From NCBI RefSeq assembly GCF_006517535.1, contig NZ_VHQH01000036.1, positions 78,638 to 142,637 on the forward strand: a stretch of DNA of 64,000 nucleotides, read 5' to 3'. Made by a program: the position numbers and the translations under genes. Below are positions 29,331 to 38,372 of this stretch, in pieces. Every line of letters begins with the position of its first letter. Position 1 is the first letter of the stretch. This DNA is from Schumannella sp. 10F1B-5-1 (GTDB lineage: Bacteria; Actinomycetota; Actinomycetes; Actinomycetales; Microbacteriaceae). The notes beneath the pieces are model-generated. The model was not told the DNA's origin and did not search any database. It saw only the letters and a list, made by a program, of their open reading frames with translations.

Positions 29331-30026
29331 CTACTCGACCGAGGCGGTCGCCGGCTCGGGCCGCTCGTCGTCCTCGTAGACGTTGAAGCGGTAGCCGACG
29401 TTGCGCACGGTGCCGATGAGCGAGTCGAGGTCGCCGAGCTTGGCGCGCAGGCGCCGCACGTGCACGTCGACCGTGCGCGTTCCGCCGAAGTAGTCGTAGC
29501 CCCACACCTCGCTGAGCAGCTGCTCGCGGGTGAAGACCCGCGAGGGGTGCGTGGCGAAGAACCGCAGCAGCTCGAACTCCTTGAAGGTGAGGTCGAGCGG
29601 GCGGCCGTGCACCTTCGCCGAGTAGCTGGCCTCGTCGATCACGACGCCCGAGGCCTGGATCTTCGAGCCCGTCTTCTCCTGCGCGGCCCGGCCGATCGCG
29701 AGGCGGATGCGCGCATCCACCTCGGCGGGGCCGGCGCTCTCGAGCACGACGTCGTCGACGCCCCAGTCGGCCGAGACGGCCGTGAGCCCGCCCTCGGTGA
29801 GGATCAGGATGAGCGGCGCGCCCGCTCCGGTGGTGCTGAGGATCTTGCATAGCGACTTGGCGCCGGCGAGGTCGTGGCGGGCGTCGACGAACACGATCTC
29901 GGCGTTCGGCGCGGCCACGAGGGCGGCGGGCTCGGCCGGGATGCGGCGCACGCGGTGACTGAGCAGTCCGAGCGCGGGCAGGACGTCGGCGTCGACCGTC
30001 GAGGTCAGGATCAACAGCTGCGCCAC
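29331..30026 (-). CDS. glnR: Nitrogen regulator GlnR (OmpR-like, atypical receiver)
   Basis: The product has 231 residues. The receiver-like half contains [20 protein letters not shown] and [20 protein letters not shown]. The winged helix has [40 protein letters not shown] and [12 protein letters not shown] recognise these as GlnR, the global nitrogen regulator of actinobacteria. The aspartate in [10 protein letters not shown] (near residue 48) is kept, but the acidic pocket of true receivers is missing, as expected for GlnR, which works without phosphorylation. GTG start with GGAGG 4 bases upstream; TAGAAT lies farther up as a -10 box. Confidence 0.9.
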   Translation of the reverse strand: MAQLLILTSTVDADVLPALGLLSHRVRRIPAEPAALVAAPNAEIVFVDARHDLAGAKSLCKILSTTGAGAPLILILTEGGLTAVSADWGVDDVVLESAGPAEVDARIRLAIGRAAQEKTGSKIQASGVVIDEASYSAKVHGRPLDLTFKEFELLRFFATHPSRVFTREQLLSEVWGYDYFGGTRTVDVHVRRLRAKLGDLDSLIGTVRNVGYRFNVYEDDERPEPATASVE

Positions 30027-30080
30027 GCGTCCTCCGGGTTCCGCCAGGGTCCCGATTCTATTGCCCCCTACGATGGCTCC

Positions 30081-30359
30081 ATGTCCCGCGTCCTCGGCAG
30101 CGCCCTCCCGGTCTGGGTCGTCGCGCTGATCGCGGGCCTCGGAGTCGCCCTGATCGCGGGCGATCGCTGGCTCACCTGGATCCCCGTCGTGGCGGCGATC
30201 AGCATCCTCGTCGCCTTCGCGATCCAGCTCGGCGTCGGCCGCCGCGAGGGTCTCGTGACCCGGCTCGGCGTGAGCGTCGTCGGCTCGCTCATCATCCTGG
30301 TGGCGATCACGGGCGTGCTCGCCGTGGTGCACCCGGTCTCGCTGGCCGTCACCGTCTAG
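30081..30359 (+). CDS. Small three-TM membrane protein
   Basis: The 92 residues hold three hydrophobic helices, at about 10-26, 31-48 and 62-86, with a short basic loop GRREGLVTR between the last two. No catalytic motif is seen. TACGAT sits exactly six bases before the ATG, supporting a leaderless message divergent from glnR. A 35-residue membrane peptide gene follows after 9 bases. I know similar small proteins beside FABP/YgfZ genes in other actinobacteria but no function. Confidence 0.7.
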   Translation: MSRVLGSALPVWVVALIAGLGVALIAGDRWLTWIPVVAAISILVAFAIQLGVGRREGLVTRLGVSVVGSLIILVAITGVLAVVHPVSLAVTV

Positions 30360-30368
30360 ACTGACGGC

Positions 30369-30476
30369 ATGCTGGCACTCGAACTCTTCTACATCGGGCT
30401 CCTGGCGCTCGCGACGCTCGGCATCGGCTTCGTCTCGGTCACGGTTCTCTACAACCTGTTCCGCGGCCAGCGCTGA
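30369..30476 (+). CDS. 35-residue single-TM peptide
   Basis: The ATG is preceded by TAGACT exactly six bases upstream, and the frame stops at 30474-30476. The product is one hydrophobic helix with a short tail: it starts [18 protein letters not shown], continues with [13 protein letters not shown] and ends RGQR. The next gene starts 2 bases after the stop. Its own -10 box, membrane design and tight fit between two genes make a real small protein likely. Function unknown. Confidence 0.6.
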   Translation: MLALELFYIGLLALATLGIGFVSVTVLYNLFRGQR

Positions 30477-30478
30477 GC

Positions 30479-31087
30479 GTGTTCGACCTCGACGCCGGCG
30501 TTCCCGCCGAGCTCGGCCCGCTCTCGTGGCTGCTCGGCGTCTGGGAGGGCACGGGGGTCATCGCCTACAAGGTGGGCGACGAGATCCGCGAGCACGAGTT
30601 CGGGCAGCGCATCGCGTTCACGCACGACGGCCTCCCGGTTCTGAACTACTCCTGCTACGTCTGGCTTCCGGGCGAGAACGAGGATGACGCGCCGCAGCCG
30701 CTCTACACCGAGACCGGCTACTGGCGCCTCGCCCGGCCCCGCGTCGACGGCGACGTCGGCCCGGCGATGCTGCCGGGTGTCGGCGAGCGGCCGTTCACGA
30801 CGGCGGAGTCGGTCGAGTCGCTGCGCAACGAGCAGGGCTCGTTCGACATCGAGGTGTCGCTCGTGCAGCCCGGCGGCGTGAGCGAGGTCTACATCGGCGC
30901 GATCGCCGGCCCGCGCATCGACCTGGCGACGGATGCGGTCATGCGCACCGCGGGCGCCAAGGAGTACGCGGCGGCGACCCGCCTCTACGGTCTGGTCGAC
31001 AGCCACCTGCTCTGGGCCTGGGACATCGCGGCGCTCGGCCAGGACCTGCGCACGCACGCGTCGGGGCGGCTGTCTCGTGTCGACTGA
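30479..31087 (+). CDS. FABP-like / nitrobindin family heme-binding protein
   Basis: The 202 residues form a ten-strand barrel. The family motif GVWEGTGV appears near residue 20, and a late His lies in [19 protein letters not shown]. Nitrobindins bind ferric heme in the barrel and isomerise peroxynitrite to nitrate; the actinobacterial members (DUF1794) share the motif. GTG start 2 bases after the small peptide gene. The 3' end overlaps the YgfZ gene. Confidence 0.85.
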   Translation: MFDLDAGVPAELGPLSWLLGVWEGTGVIAYKVGDEIREHEFGQRIAFTHDGLPVLNYSCYVWLPGENEDDAPQPLYTETGYWRLARPRVDGDVGPAMLPGVGERPFTTAESVESLRNEQGSFDIEVSLVQPGGVSEVYIGAIAGPRIDLATDAVMRTAGAKEYAAATRLYGLVDSHLLWAWDIAALGQDLRTHASGRLSRVD

Positions 31088-32198
31088 GGACCCCGTGTCG
31101 ACCGGCGACGCGGTCTCGCCCGCATCCACCTCGCCCTTCGCAGCCCGCCCGGGCGCGGTCGGCGCCCCTCCGCAGCACTACGGCAACCCGATCGCCGAGC
31201 AGCGCCCCTTGCGCGCCGGCACGGCGATCGTGGACCTCTCCGACCGTGCCGTGATCACGATCACCGGCCCCGATCGGCTGTCGTGGCTCGACTCGCTCAC
31301 CTCGCAGAGCCTGAAGGGCCTGCCGGCGGGGGAGTCGAGCGAGACCCTGCTGCTCGACCCGAGCGGCCGCATCGAGCACGCCGCGCGCGTCGTCGACGAC
31401 GGCGAGACCACCTGGCTGCTGCTCGACACGCCCGAGTCAGGGGCGGCGCTCGCCGCCTTCCTCGACCGGATGCGGTTCATGCTGCGCGTCGAGGTCGTCG
31501 ATCGCTCGGCCGACTTCGCGACGGTCGGCGGCTTCGGCGCCGACCCGCTGCGCGGCCTCGTCGCGCCGGTCGCCGTGTGGCGTGACCCCTGGGCCGAGGT
31601 GACCCGCGGCGGCCACCAGTACGCGCAGGGCGCGCATCCCGCCGAGGGCTGGGACTACAGCGAGTCGCTCATCGCCCGTGCCGACCTCGCGGCGCTCGCC
31701 GAGCTGCCCGCCGCCGGAACGCTCGCGCTCGAGGCGCTGCGCATCGAAGTCTGGCGCCCGCGCGCGGCGACCGAGCTCGACGCCACGACCCTGCCGCACG
31801 AGCTCGACTGGCTGCGCAGCGCCGTGCACCTGACCAAGGGCTGCTACCGCGGCCAGGAGACCGTGGCCAAGGTGCACAACCTCGGACACCCGCCGCGTCG
31901 CCTTGCGCTGCTGCACCTCGACGGCTCCGAGAACCGCGTCGTCGCCGCCGGCGACGAGGTGCGCGCCGGCTCCGGCGACGAGGCGAAGGTGCTCGGCCGG
32001 GTGACCGCGGTCGCGCAGCACCACGAGCTCGGGCCGATCGCGCTCGCCGTGCTGCGGCGTGCGGCCCCGCAGGGCGACCTCGTGGTCGTCTCCGCCGACG
32101 GCGAGGTCGCCGCCGCGCAGGAGGTCATCGTGCCGACCGACGCCGGCGCCGTCGCCGACGTGCCCCGCCTGCCGCGCCTCGGCGCGGTGCGCCGCTAG
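31077..32198 (+). CDS. ygfZ: Folate-binding protein YgfZ (Fe-S cluster repair type)
   Basis: The product has 373 residues. The GcvT-like fold shows ALRAGTAIVDLSD-type residues at about 42-54, SWLDSLTSQSLKGLPAGES, and the YgfZ signature LTKGCYRGQETVAKVHNLG with its reactive Cys. YgfZ uses folate to help keep Fe-S enzymes active, for example radical-SAM proteins. Start: GTG at 31077 inside the previous gene, with GTG 31095 as the alternative; both precede a poorly conserved Ser/Thr/Pro-rich N-terminus. Confidence 0.85.
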   Translation: MSTEDPVSTGDAVSPASTSPFAARPGAVGAPPQHYGNPIAEQRPLRAGTAIVDLSDRAVITITGPDRLSWLDSLTSQSLKGLPAGESSETLLLDPSGRIEHAARVVDDGETTWLLLDTPESGAALAAFLDRMRFMLRVEVVDRSADFATVGGFGADPLRGLVAPVAVWRDPWAEVTRGGHQYAQGAHPAEGWDYSESLIARADLAALAELPAAGTLALEALRIEVWRPRAATELDATTLPHELDWLRSAVHLTKGCYRGQETVAKVHNLGHPPRRLALLHLDGSENRVVAAGDEVRAGSGDEAKVLGRVTAVAQHHELGPIALAVLRRAAPQGDLVVVSADGEVAAAQEVIVPTDAGAVADVPRLPRLGAVRR

Positions 32199-32230
32199 CC
32201 GCCGGCCGCGGCCGCCGAGCGGAGAGCGGG

Positions 32231-33373
32231 ATGGCACGCGACGACCGCACCGGCCGGGCCGCGAGCACGGCCGCGGCGATCGAGCGTCGTCTGCGCCGCC
32301 GGCTCGACCTGCTCGCCGCCGGCCGCCGCGTCGCCGACTCGGCCCCCGCCATCCTGCAGATCGTGGTCGCGGTCACGGCCGCCTACGCGATCGCGCACTA
32401 CCTGCTCGGCCATGTGACCCCGCTGCTGTCGGTCACCTTCACGCTCAGCGCGCTCGGTCTGGCCCGGGATGCGCGGCCCCGCCTGCTGGTCGAGACCATC
32501 GTCGGCATGCTCATCGGCATCGCCCTCGCCGACCTGCTCGTCGTCGTCGCGGGCCGCGGGTTGTTGCAGCTCGTCGTCGTGCTGCTCGTCACGCTCGTGG
32601 TGGCGCGCGCCGCCTCCCCGTCTCCGGGCTTCGCGATCGCCGCCGCCATCCAGTCGGCGCTCGTGATGCTGCTGCCCGACCCGGTCGGCGGGCCGTTCAC
32701 CCGCACCCTGGATGCGCTGATCGGCGCGGTGCTCGCCGTGCTGGTCACGGCGCTCGTGCCGCGCGATCCGCGGGGTTCCGCCCGCCGCGACGGTCGCGCG
32801 CTGTTCTCGGTGCTGACCGAGTCGACCGGATCGGTCACGTCCGCGCTGGCCGACGGCGACCCGGGTGCCGCGGGTCTGGCCCTCACCCGGCTGCGACGCA
32901 CCCAGTCGATGGTGGATGCCTGGACCACTTCGCTCGACAGCGCCGTCTCGGTCGCGCGCATCGCCCCGCTGCTGCGCCGGCACCTGCCCGAGCTGCGGCT
33001 GCAGCAGCGCGCGCTGCGCACGGGCGACCTCGCGGCACGGCACCTGCGGGTCATCGCCCGCCGCGCCGAGTTCCTCAGCGCCGACCGCCAGCCGCGCCCG
33101 CGCCTCGCCGAGCTGATCGGCCGGGTCGGCACGGCGATCGACCTGGTCGGGCGCGGCGTCGACGACCCCGAGCTGACCGGAGCGGCGCGCACGCTGCTCA
33201 CCGAGCTCGCGGGCGAGCTCGGCCCGCACGCGGTCGACGACGCCGTCTCGGGCGACGGCGCCTCGGCCGCGGAGGTGACGATCGTGATGCTGCTGCGTCC
33301 GCTCGTGGTCGATCTGCTCGGCGCGACGGGCCTGCCCGCCGACGAGGCCCGCGCGCTGCTGCCTGCGGCCTGA
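32231..33373 (+). CDS. FUSC-like aromatic acid exporter family membrane protein
   Basis: The product has 380 residues. Six hydrophobic helices lie between about 35 and 180 (AILQIVVAVTAAYAIAHYLL, the helix with ETIVGMLIGIALADLLVVVAG, IGAVLAVLVTALVP). A cytosolic helical domain rich in Leu/Arg/Ala extends to the end. This layout is that of half-size FUSC/ArAE (DUF939-like) proteins, often called aromatic acid exporters. The substrate is unknown. A GGAGAG lies 5 bases before the ATG. Confidence 0.75.
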   Translation: MARDDRTGRAASTAAAIERRLRRRLDLLAAGRRVADSAPAILQIVVAVTAAYAIAHYLLGHVTPLLSVTFTLSALGLARDARPRLLVETIVGMLIGIALADLLVVVAGRGLLQLVVVLLVTLVVARAASPSPGFAIAAAIQSALVMLLPDPVGGPFTRTLDALIGAVLAVLVTALVPRDPRGSARRDGRALFSVLTESTGSVTSALADGDPGAAGLALTRLRRTQSMVDAWTTSLDSAVSVARIAPLLRRHLPELRLQQRALRTGDLAARHLRVIARRAEFLSADRQPRPRLAELIGRVGTAIDLVGRGVDDPELTGAARTLLTELAGELGPHAVDDAVSGDGASAAEVTIVMLLRPLVVDLLGATGLPADEARALLPAA

Positions 33374-33405
33374 GCCGCATCCACGCCCCGGGGCGCGGCC
33401 CGCTC

Positions 33406-34221
33406 TTAGAAGCGCAGCGCGGCGGGGGAGTCGAGCTCGATCCAGCGGTCGTCGGGGGCGAGCGTCGCGCGCGGCATCCGATCGGCGGCGGGCAGCGGCC
33501 CGAGCCCGAGCGCCGTCAGGTGCGCGACGTCGTCGATCGGCACCTGGAAGGTGCGGAAGGCGCCGAGCTCCGGGTCGCCCGGCGCGACCGTCGGCTCGTC
33601 GCGCCGATCCCCGCAGTACTTCTCGACGAGCGCGGTCTGATCGAGCACGTACCCGGTCGCCCGCAGCTCGCCGTCGACGGCCCAGGCCGCGACCTTCCAG
33701 AACCGCTGCGGGATGCGCGTGCCCCGATAGAGCGGATCGTCCGACGCGAACACGGGCCCGGTGAGCACGGCGAGCCGGGCGTCGCTGCCCTCGGCCGCCT
33801 CGAGCACGTAGTCCTCGAGCCCCAGCCAGAGCTCCGGCTTCTGGTTGAAGGTCGACGCCTGCGGCGCCGCGTTCGTGTAGGCGAAGGTGTCGAGGTTCGC
33901 CTGCGCTGCCGTCTCGGCGTCGCCCCACACCGGGTCGCGGCGGCGCACCAGATGACCGCGGTCGAGGTCGTTGCGGGCGTAGACGGCAGGCCCGGTCTGC
34001 TGCGACTCGGGCAGCCGCGCATCCAGATGCCAGTCGTCGCCGCGCCCCAGGTCGATGAGGCGCGCGCCGTCGATGTTCACGGCCGTGAACGCCGCGAGCT
34101 TGCGGTGCGGGTCGAAGCCGATCGAGAAGTGCGTCGAGTCGAGGTCGACGAGCTCGCGCCCCTCGGCCGGCACGGGCAGGGGGACGGTGGTGCCGAGGAA
34201 TTCCGCGTCGTATCCGCTCAC
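33406..34221 (-). CDS. DNA/RNA non-specific endonuclease (NUC1 family)
   Basis: The product has 271 residues. The active-site block NDLDRGHLVRRRDPVWG carries the DRGH motif with catalytic His, and the metal-ligand Asn is expected in FAYTNAAPQASTFNQ. WKVAAW and YVLDQTAL match the core strands. No signal peptide is visible, so unlike secreted relatives it would stay in the cytoplasm unless exported by another path; the reason is unclear. The GTG start has GACGGT at -12 to -7. Confidence 0.85.
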   Translation of the reverse strand: MSGYDAEFLGTTVPLPVPAEGRELVDLDSTHFSIGFDPHRKLAAFTAVNIDGARLIDLGRGDDWHLDARLPESQQTGPAVYARNDLDRGHLVRRRDPVWGDAETAAQANLDTFAYTNAAPQASTFNQKPELWLGLEDYVLEAAEGSDARLAVLTGPVFASDDPLYRGTRIPQRFWKVAAWAVDGELRATGYVLDQTALVEKYCGDRRDEPTVAPGDPELGAFRTFQVPIDDVAHLTALGLGPLPAADRMPRATLAPDDRWIELDSPAALRF

Positions 34222-34233
34222 CCCACCACCGTC

Positions 34234-35022
34234 TCAGGAGGGTGCGACAGCCGAGAAGTCCACGGTGAGTTCTCCCAGCCTCCAGCGGGTGCGGCCGTCG
34301 CGCACGGGCCACCCGGCGGCACGTATCCCCTCGACCGCCGAGATCCAGCGCTGGCTCGGGCCGTACGTCGACAGGGGCGCGGCGCGCGCCCACTCGCGGT
34401 CGAGGTCGACGAGCAGGGCGTGGATGCGCTCGCCCGGCACGTTGCGATGGATCAGCGCCTTGGGCAGCCGCTCCGCCACGATCGACGGCGCCTCGAGCTC
34501 GGCCAGCCGCAGCGAGATCGTGAGCGTGCGCGCGCCCTCCGGTCCGAGCGCGATCCAGCTGCAGACCCGGCCGATCTCGTCGCAGGTGCCCTCGACCAGC
34601 AGGCCGTCGGGCTGCAGGCGGCCGAGCATCCGCTGCCACGCCGCCGCGACCTCGCCCTCGTCGTACTGCCGCAGCACGTTGAAGGCCCGGATGATCGCGG
34701 CGGGCCGCCCGTCGGGCGTCGGCGTCTCGAAGCCGCCGAGACGGAAGCTCACGCCCGGCCGGGCGCGCGCGCTCGCGATCCGCACGCGCTCGGGATCGAT
34801 CTCGACGCCGACCACCTCGACCCCGGGACGCACGCGGGCGAGCCGCGCGTGCAGCTCGAGCGGCGTCGTGGCCGAGGCCCCGTAGCCGAGGTCGACGACG
34901 AGCGGGTCGTCGGCGCGGCGCAGCACGGGCTGCGCGGCGATCCAGCGGTCGATGCGGCGCAGGCGGTTCGTGTTGGTCGTGCCGCGGGTGATGCGCCCCT
35001 CGACCCGCGTGCCCCGAACCAC
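34234..35022 (-). CDS. SAM-dependent methyltransferase, class I
   Basis: The product has 262 residues. Motif I is [19 protein letters not shown], followed by [19 protein letters not shown] (motif II) and a Leu-rich C-terminal half with [22 protein letters not shown] know close relatives only as hypothetical methyltransferases beside gpmA in actinobacteria. TACGCT lies exactly six bases before the GTG start at 35022, which fixes the start. It is divergent from gpmA. Confidence 0.78.
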   Translation of the reverse strand: MVRGTRVEGRITRGTTNTNRLRRIDRWIAAQPVLRRADDPLVVDLGYGASATTPLELHARLARVRPGVEVVGVEIDPERVRIASARARPGVSFRLGGFETPTPDGRPAAIIRAFNVLRQYDEGEVAAAWQRMLGRLQPDGLLVEGTCDEIGRVCSWIALGPEGARTLTISLRLAELEAPSIVAERLPKALIHRNVPGERIHALLVDLDREWARAAPLSTYGPSQRWISAVEGIRAAGWPVRDGRTRWRLGELTVDFSAVAPS

Positions 35023-35125
35023 GGCACGAGCGTACCGGCGGGGGACCGGCGCGCTCGGCCGGCCCGAGCTGCCCGGCCCGAGCACCCGGGCTCCGACGTC
35101 ACCCGCGCTCGCTAGGCTGAGCACC

Positions 35126-35872
35126 ATGACCAGCACGCTCATCCTGCTCCGCCACGGCAACTCCGACTGGAACCAGAAGAACCTCTTCACCGGCTGGGTG
35201 GACGTCCGCCTCAGCGAGCAGGGCGTGGGCGAGGCGAAGCGCGCCGGCGAGCTGCTCGCCGAGTCGGGCCTGAAGCCCGAGATCCTCTACACGAGCGTGC
35301 TGACCCGCGCGATCCAGACGGCGAACCTCGCCCTCGAGGTCGCCGACCGCCTGTGGATCCCGGTCAAGCGCAGCTGGCGCCTCAACGAGCGCCACTACGG
35401 CGCGCTGCAGGGTCTCGACAAGGCCGAGACGCTCGAGAAGTACGGCCCCGAGCAGTTCCAGACCTGGCGCCGCAGCTTCGACACCCCGCCGCCCGTGCTG
35501 GCCGACGACGCCGAGTGGTCGCAGGTGGGCGACGAGCGCTACGCCGACCTGCCCGACGCTGAGCTGCCCCGCACCGAGAGCCTCAAGCTCGTGATCGACC
35601 GGATGCTGCCCTACTGGGAGTCGGACATCACGAAGGACCTCGCGGCCGGCCGCACCGTGCTCGTCACGGCCCACGGCAACAGCCTGCGCGCGCTCGTGAA
35701 GCACCTCGACGGCGTGAGCGACGCCGAGATCTCGGAGCTCAACATCCCGACCGGCATCCCGCTGGTCTACGAGCTCGACGACGACTTCCGCCCGACCGGC
35801 CCCGCGCGCTACCTCGACCCCGAGGCCGCCGCCGCCGGAGCCGCCGCGGTCGCCGCGCAGGGCAAGAAGTAA
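35126..35872 (+). CDS. gpmA: 2,3-bisphosphoglycerate-dependent phosphoglycerate mutase
   Basis: The 248 residues match the usual GpmA length. The phospho-His is in [20 protein letters not shown] (His10). [36 protein letters not shown] and [17 protein letters not shown] supply the other active-site residues. It interconverts 3- and 2-phosphoglycerate in glycolysis. TAGGCT ends seven bases before the ATG. The Ala-rich tail [15 protein letters not shown] is extra. Confidence 0.96.
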   Translation: MTSTLILLRHGNSDWNQKNLFTGWVDVRLSEQGVGEAKRAGELLAESGLKPEILYTSVLTRAIQTANLALEVADRLWIPVKRSWRLNERHYGALQGLDKAETLEKYGPEQFQTWRRSFDTPPPVLADDAEWSQVGDERYADLPDAELPRTESLKLVIDRMLPYWESDITKDLAAGRTVLVTAHGNSLRALVKHLDGVSDAEISELNIPTGIPLVYELDDDFRPTGPARYLDPEAAAAGAAAVAAQGKK

Positions 35873-35897
35873 GCGCGACGGCGGGGCCGACCGCGCC

Positions 35898-36380
35898 GTG
35901 CGCTTCCTGATCGCCGCGTTCCTGGAGGACGCCGCCCTCGACACCGAGTTCGCGCCGGGCACGCTGCCGCTGCACGTGACCCTGCTGAGTCCGGCCGAGA
36001 CCGACGCCGATCAGGGTCAGCTCGAGGCGGCGATCGAGTCGGCGCTGGCCGCCTTCGGTCCGATCGAGACCGAGGCCGGCGACGACGAGCTGTTCGGCGG
36101 GGCGGACTCGATCGAGGTCACCCTGCTCGACGACGACGAGGGCGAGTTGGATGCGGTGCATCGCGCCCTGATCCAGCAGCTGCGTCCGCTCGGGGTGCGC
36201 CTGCTCGACCCGCAGCACGCCGGCGCCGGCTACCGACCGCACGTCTCCGTGACCGACGACGGCGACCGCGTCGACCGGGGCGAGCGGGTCGAGCTGGATG
36301 CGGTGGCCCTGCTCGAGCGCGACGCCCACGCCGAGGGCGGACCGGTGTGGCGCCTCGTGGCGCAGTTCCCGCTGATCTGA
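35898..36380 (+). CDS. 2'-5' RNA ligase / 2H phosphoesterase family protein
   Basis: The 160 residues carry the two short motifs that define the superfamily: LPLHVTLLSP (His26, Thr28) and YRPHVSVTDD near residue 115. These pair up in one active site acting on 2',3'-cyclic phosphates or 2'-5' bonds. The natural substrate of bacterial members is often unknown. GTG start 25 bases after gpmA, probably the same transcript. Confidence 0.8.
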   Translation: MRFLIAAFLEDAALDTEFAPGTLPLHVTLLSPAETDADQGQLEAAIESALAAFGPIETEAGDDELFGGADSIEVTLLDDDEGELDAVHRALIQQLRPLGVRLLDPQHAGAGYRPHVSVTDDGDRVDRGERVELDAVALLERDAHAEGGPVWRLVAQFPLI

Positions 36381-36398
36381 CGGGCGCGCCGCGCTCGA

Positions 36399-36941
36399 CT
36401 AGATCGCGGGCTGGGAGTGCAGCTCGCTCTGGAAGCTCTGCCCGTCGAGCTCGACGTAGACGCGCGACTCGATCAGCGACACGGTCAGCTCGCTGCGGCG
36501 GCCGAGCGCTCCCGCCACCTGGTCGATGAAGCCGTCGTCGAAGCTGCGCAGCTCGATCTCGTCGCCGCGGTGGATCTTCTTGCCGGTCCAGAGCGCGGCG
36601 ATCTTGACCGGATCGCGGTGGGTGTAGACGACGGTGCGGTCGGCGAGCTTGCTGCCGTAGTGCAGCCGCTCCGCATCCGGCGCGCCGATCTCGATCCAGC
36701 CGGTGATCGACCCGGTGGCGTCGCGCACGAGCACGGCCGGCTCGTTCTTCGTGGTCGAGATGCCCTCGCTGAAGGCGATCCCCTCGACGTATTCGAGCGC
36801 ATAGGCCAGCACCCGCGTCACGAGGAACTGCTCGGTCTCGGACGGGTGGCGCGCGGCCCGCAGGCTGACCGACTCGTAGACGCCGCGGTCGACGTCGGAG
36901 ATGGTCAGGTCGAAGGTGTGGATCGTCGCGCCGGCAGCCAT
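36399..36941 (-). CDS. yaeQ: YaeQ family protein
   Basis: The product has 180 residues. ATIHTFDLTISDVDRGVYES, RHPSETEQFLVTRVLAYALE and GWIEIGAPDAERLHYGSKLA are the conserved YaeQ blocks. The fold is that of PD-(D/E)XK nucleases, though catalytic activity is not established for the family. Start: ATG at 36941, with TAGGCT ending seven bases upstream. Confidence 0.9.
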   Translation of the reverse strand: MAAGATIHTFDLTISDVDRGVYESVSLRAARHPSETEQFLVTRVLAYALEYVEGIAFSEGISTTKNEPAVLVRDATGSITGWIEIGAPDAERLHYGSKLADRTVVYTHRDPVKIAALWTGKKIHRGDEIELRSFDDGFIDQVAGALGRRSELTVSLIESRVYVELDGQSFQSELHSQPAI

Positions 36942-36997
36942 GGGATCGAGCCTAGGTGGGCCGACGACGCCGGCCGGCTCAGACGCCGTCGACCGGT

Positions 36998-37501
36998 TCA
37001 GAGGAAGTGCTGGCCCAGCTCGAGCACGAGCGCCTCGAACTCGACGGGCCCGCTCGTGTCGACCCGCACCACGGGCCCGAGCGCGAGCGGCGCGAAGCCC
37101 TCGAAGGCCGCATCCCACTCGCGGTGGATGCCAGCCCGCGACGTCGCCCGCTCGGCGAAGCGAGCGCGCGCCACGTCGACCGGCACGTCGCACCAGAGCT
37201 CGACCATGCGCGGCGAGCCGGCGACCTCGAGGCCGCGCCGGGCGGACTCGAGGTCGCGGGTGCGGTCGAGCACCGCATCCACGATCACGCCGCCGTCGGT
37301 CTCGGCCGCGAGACGCCAGAGCGTGTCCATCGCGATGCTGCCGAGGCGCGCGGAGTCGCCGTCGGGCAGCAGCGCGCCGAAGGTCTCCTTCAGCGCGTCC
37401 TTCGCGAGCACCGGCGCCCCGAGGATGCCGCCCAGCTGGCGAGCGAGCGAGCTCTTGCCGGCGCCGGGCAGGCCGTTGACGAGGATCGCGACGGAGGCCA
37501 T
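36998..37501 (-). CDS. Small P-loop kinase
   Basis: The 167 residues form an AAA/gluconate-kinase-like fold. The Walker A motif GLPGAGKSS (10-18) is followed by APVLAKDALKETFGALLPDG and a likely lid region with RAGIHREWD. Relatives phosphorylate small metabolites or nucleosides; the substrate cannot be told here. TAGGCT lies exactly six bases before the ATG. It has no clear link to the neighbouring yaeQ and phoU. Confidence 0.75.
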   Translation of the reverse strand: MASVAILVNGLPGAGKSSLARQLGGILGAPVLAKDALKETFGALLPDGDSARLGSIAMDTLWRLAAETDGGVIVDAVLDRTRDLESARRGLEVAGSPRMVELWCDVPVDVARARFAERATSRAGIHREWDAAFEGFAPLALGPVVRVDTSGPVEFEALVLELGQHFL

Positions 37502-37554
37502 CCCCTCAGCCTAGAGAGCGTCGAGAGAGCGTCGAGCGAGCGAGGAGGGCGCGA

Positions 37555-38208
37555 TCAGTCCTCGACCGGGGTCCAGTCGCCGGTCGCCAGGTACTGCACC
37601 TTCTTGGCGATCGAGACGGCGTGGTCGGCGAAGCGCTCGTGGTAGCGCGAGGCCAGGGTCGCGTCGACCGTGTCGGAGGCGGCGCCGTTCCAGGTCTCGG
37701 CGAGCACCTGGTCGAACACGCTGAGGTGCAGCTCGTCGACCTTGTCGTCTTCGTTGCGGATGTGCTCGGCGATGTCGACGTCCTGCGTCTCGAGCAGCTC
37801 GGTGAGCTTGCGCGCGATCTGCACGTCGAGCTCGCCCATGCTCTTGAAGGTGGGGCGGAGGCTCTTCGGCACGACCTTCTCGGGGAAGCGGTAGCGCGAC
37901 AGCTGCGCGATGTGGCGGGCGATGTCGCCCATGCGCTCGAGCGAGGCGCTGATGCGCAGGGCGCTCACGACGATGCGCAGGTCGCGCGCGACCGGGTTCT
38001 GGCGGGCCAGGATCTCGATCGCGAGCTCGTCGAGCTCGTTCGCGGCGGCGTCGATCTTGTCGTCGTCGGCGATGACCGATTCCGCGAGCGCCACGTTGGA
38101 CTCGTTGAACGCGGTCGTCGCGTTGTCGATCGCGTCGGCCACCAGGCCGGCGATCTCCACCAGTCGGTCCTGCACGTCGCGCAGCTCCTGCTGGAAAACC
38201 TCACGCAT
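37555..38208 (-). CDS. phoU: Phosphate signalling protein PhoU
   Basis: The 217 residues form two similar three-helix bundles. The first has MREVFQQELRDVQDRL and SVIADDDKIDAAANELDELA. The second has IRNEDDKVDELHLSVFDQVL and ASRYHERFADHAVSIAKKVQ. The acidic DDDK and EDDK runs bind metal clusters. PhoU damps the SenX3/PhoR kinase when phosphate is abundant. Start: ATG at 38208, where family homology begins. The divergent gap to senX3 holds a four-unit PHO-box-like array. Confidence 0.95.
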   Translation of the reverse strand: MREVFQQELRDVQDRLVEIAGLVADAIDNATTAFNESNVALAESVIADDDKIDAAANELDELAIEILARQNPVARDLRIVVSALRISASLERMGDIARHIAQLSRYRFPEKVVPKSLRPTFKSMGELDVQIARKLTELLETQDVDIAEHIRNEDDKVDELHLSVFDQVLAETWNGAASDTVDATLASRYHERFADHAVSIAKKVQYLATGDWTPVED

Positions 38209-38272
38209 CTGCTGCGTCCTCTCGTCGTGTCGGCAGAGTCGTCCCCGCCGCGATGACACCGTCGCGCCGTCA

Positions 38273-38313
38273 GGTTAACGGGCGGTGACGATCCCCTGAA
38301 CTTCGCGGTGAAC
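38273..38313. promoter_or_regulatory. PHO-box-like array between phoU and senX3
   Basis: On the + strand GGTTAAC (38273), GGTGACG (38284), CCTGAAC (38295) and GGTGAAC (38307) follow each other at 11, 11 and 12 bases. Their reverse complements match the GTTCACC PHO unit. The array could serve both divergent genes. Confidence 0.65.
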
Positions 38314-38372
38314 GTGCCTGGAACGACGGCCTTGGGTGCGGCGGCGTTCCACAGCGACCCTAATCTAGGCAC

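Noticed and set aside
33373-33406. CGCCCCGGGGCG palindrome as terminator
   Set aside because: It has no loop and no T-tract, and 12 bases of G/C self-complementarity are expected by chance at this base composition.
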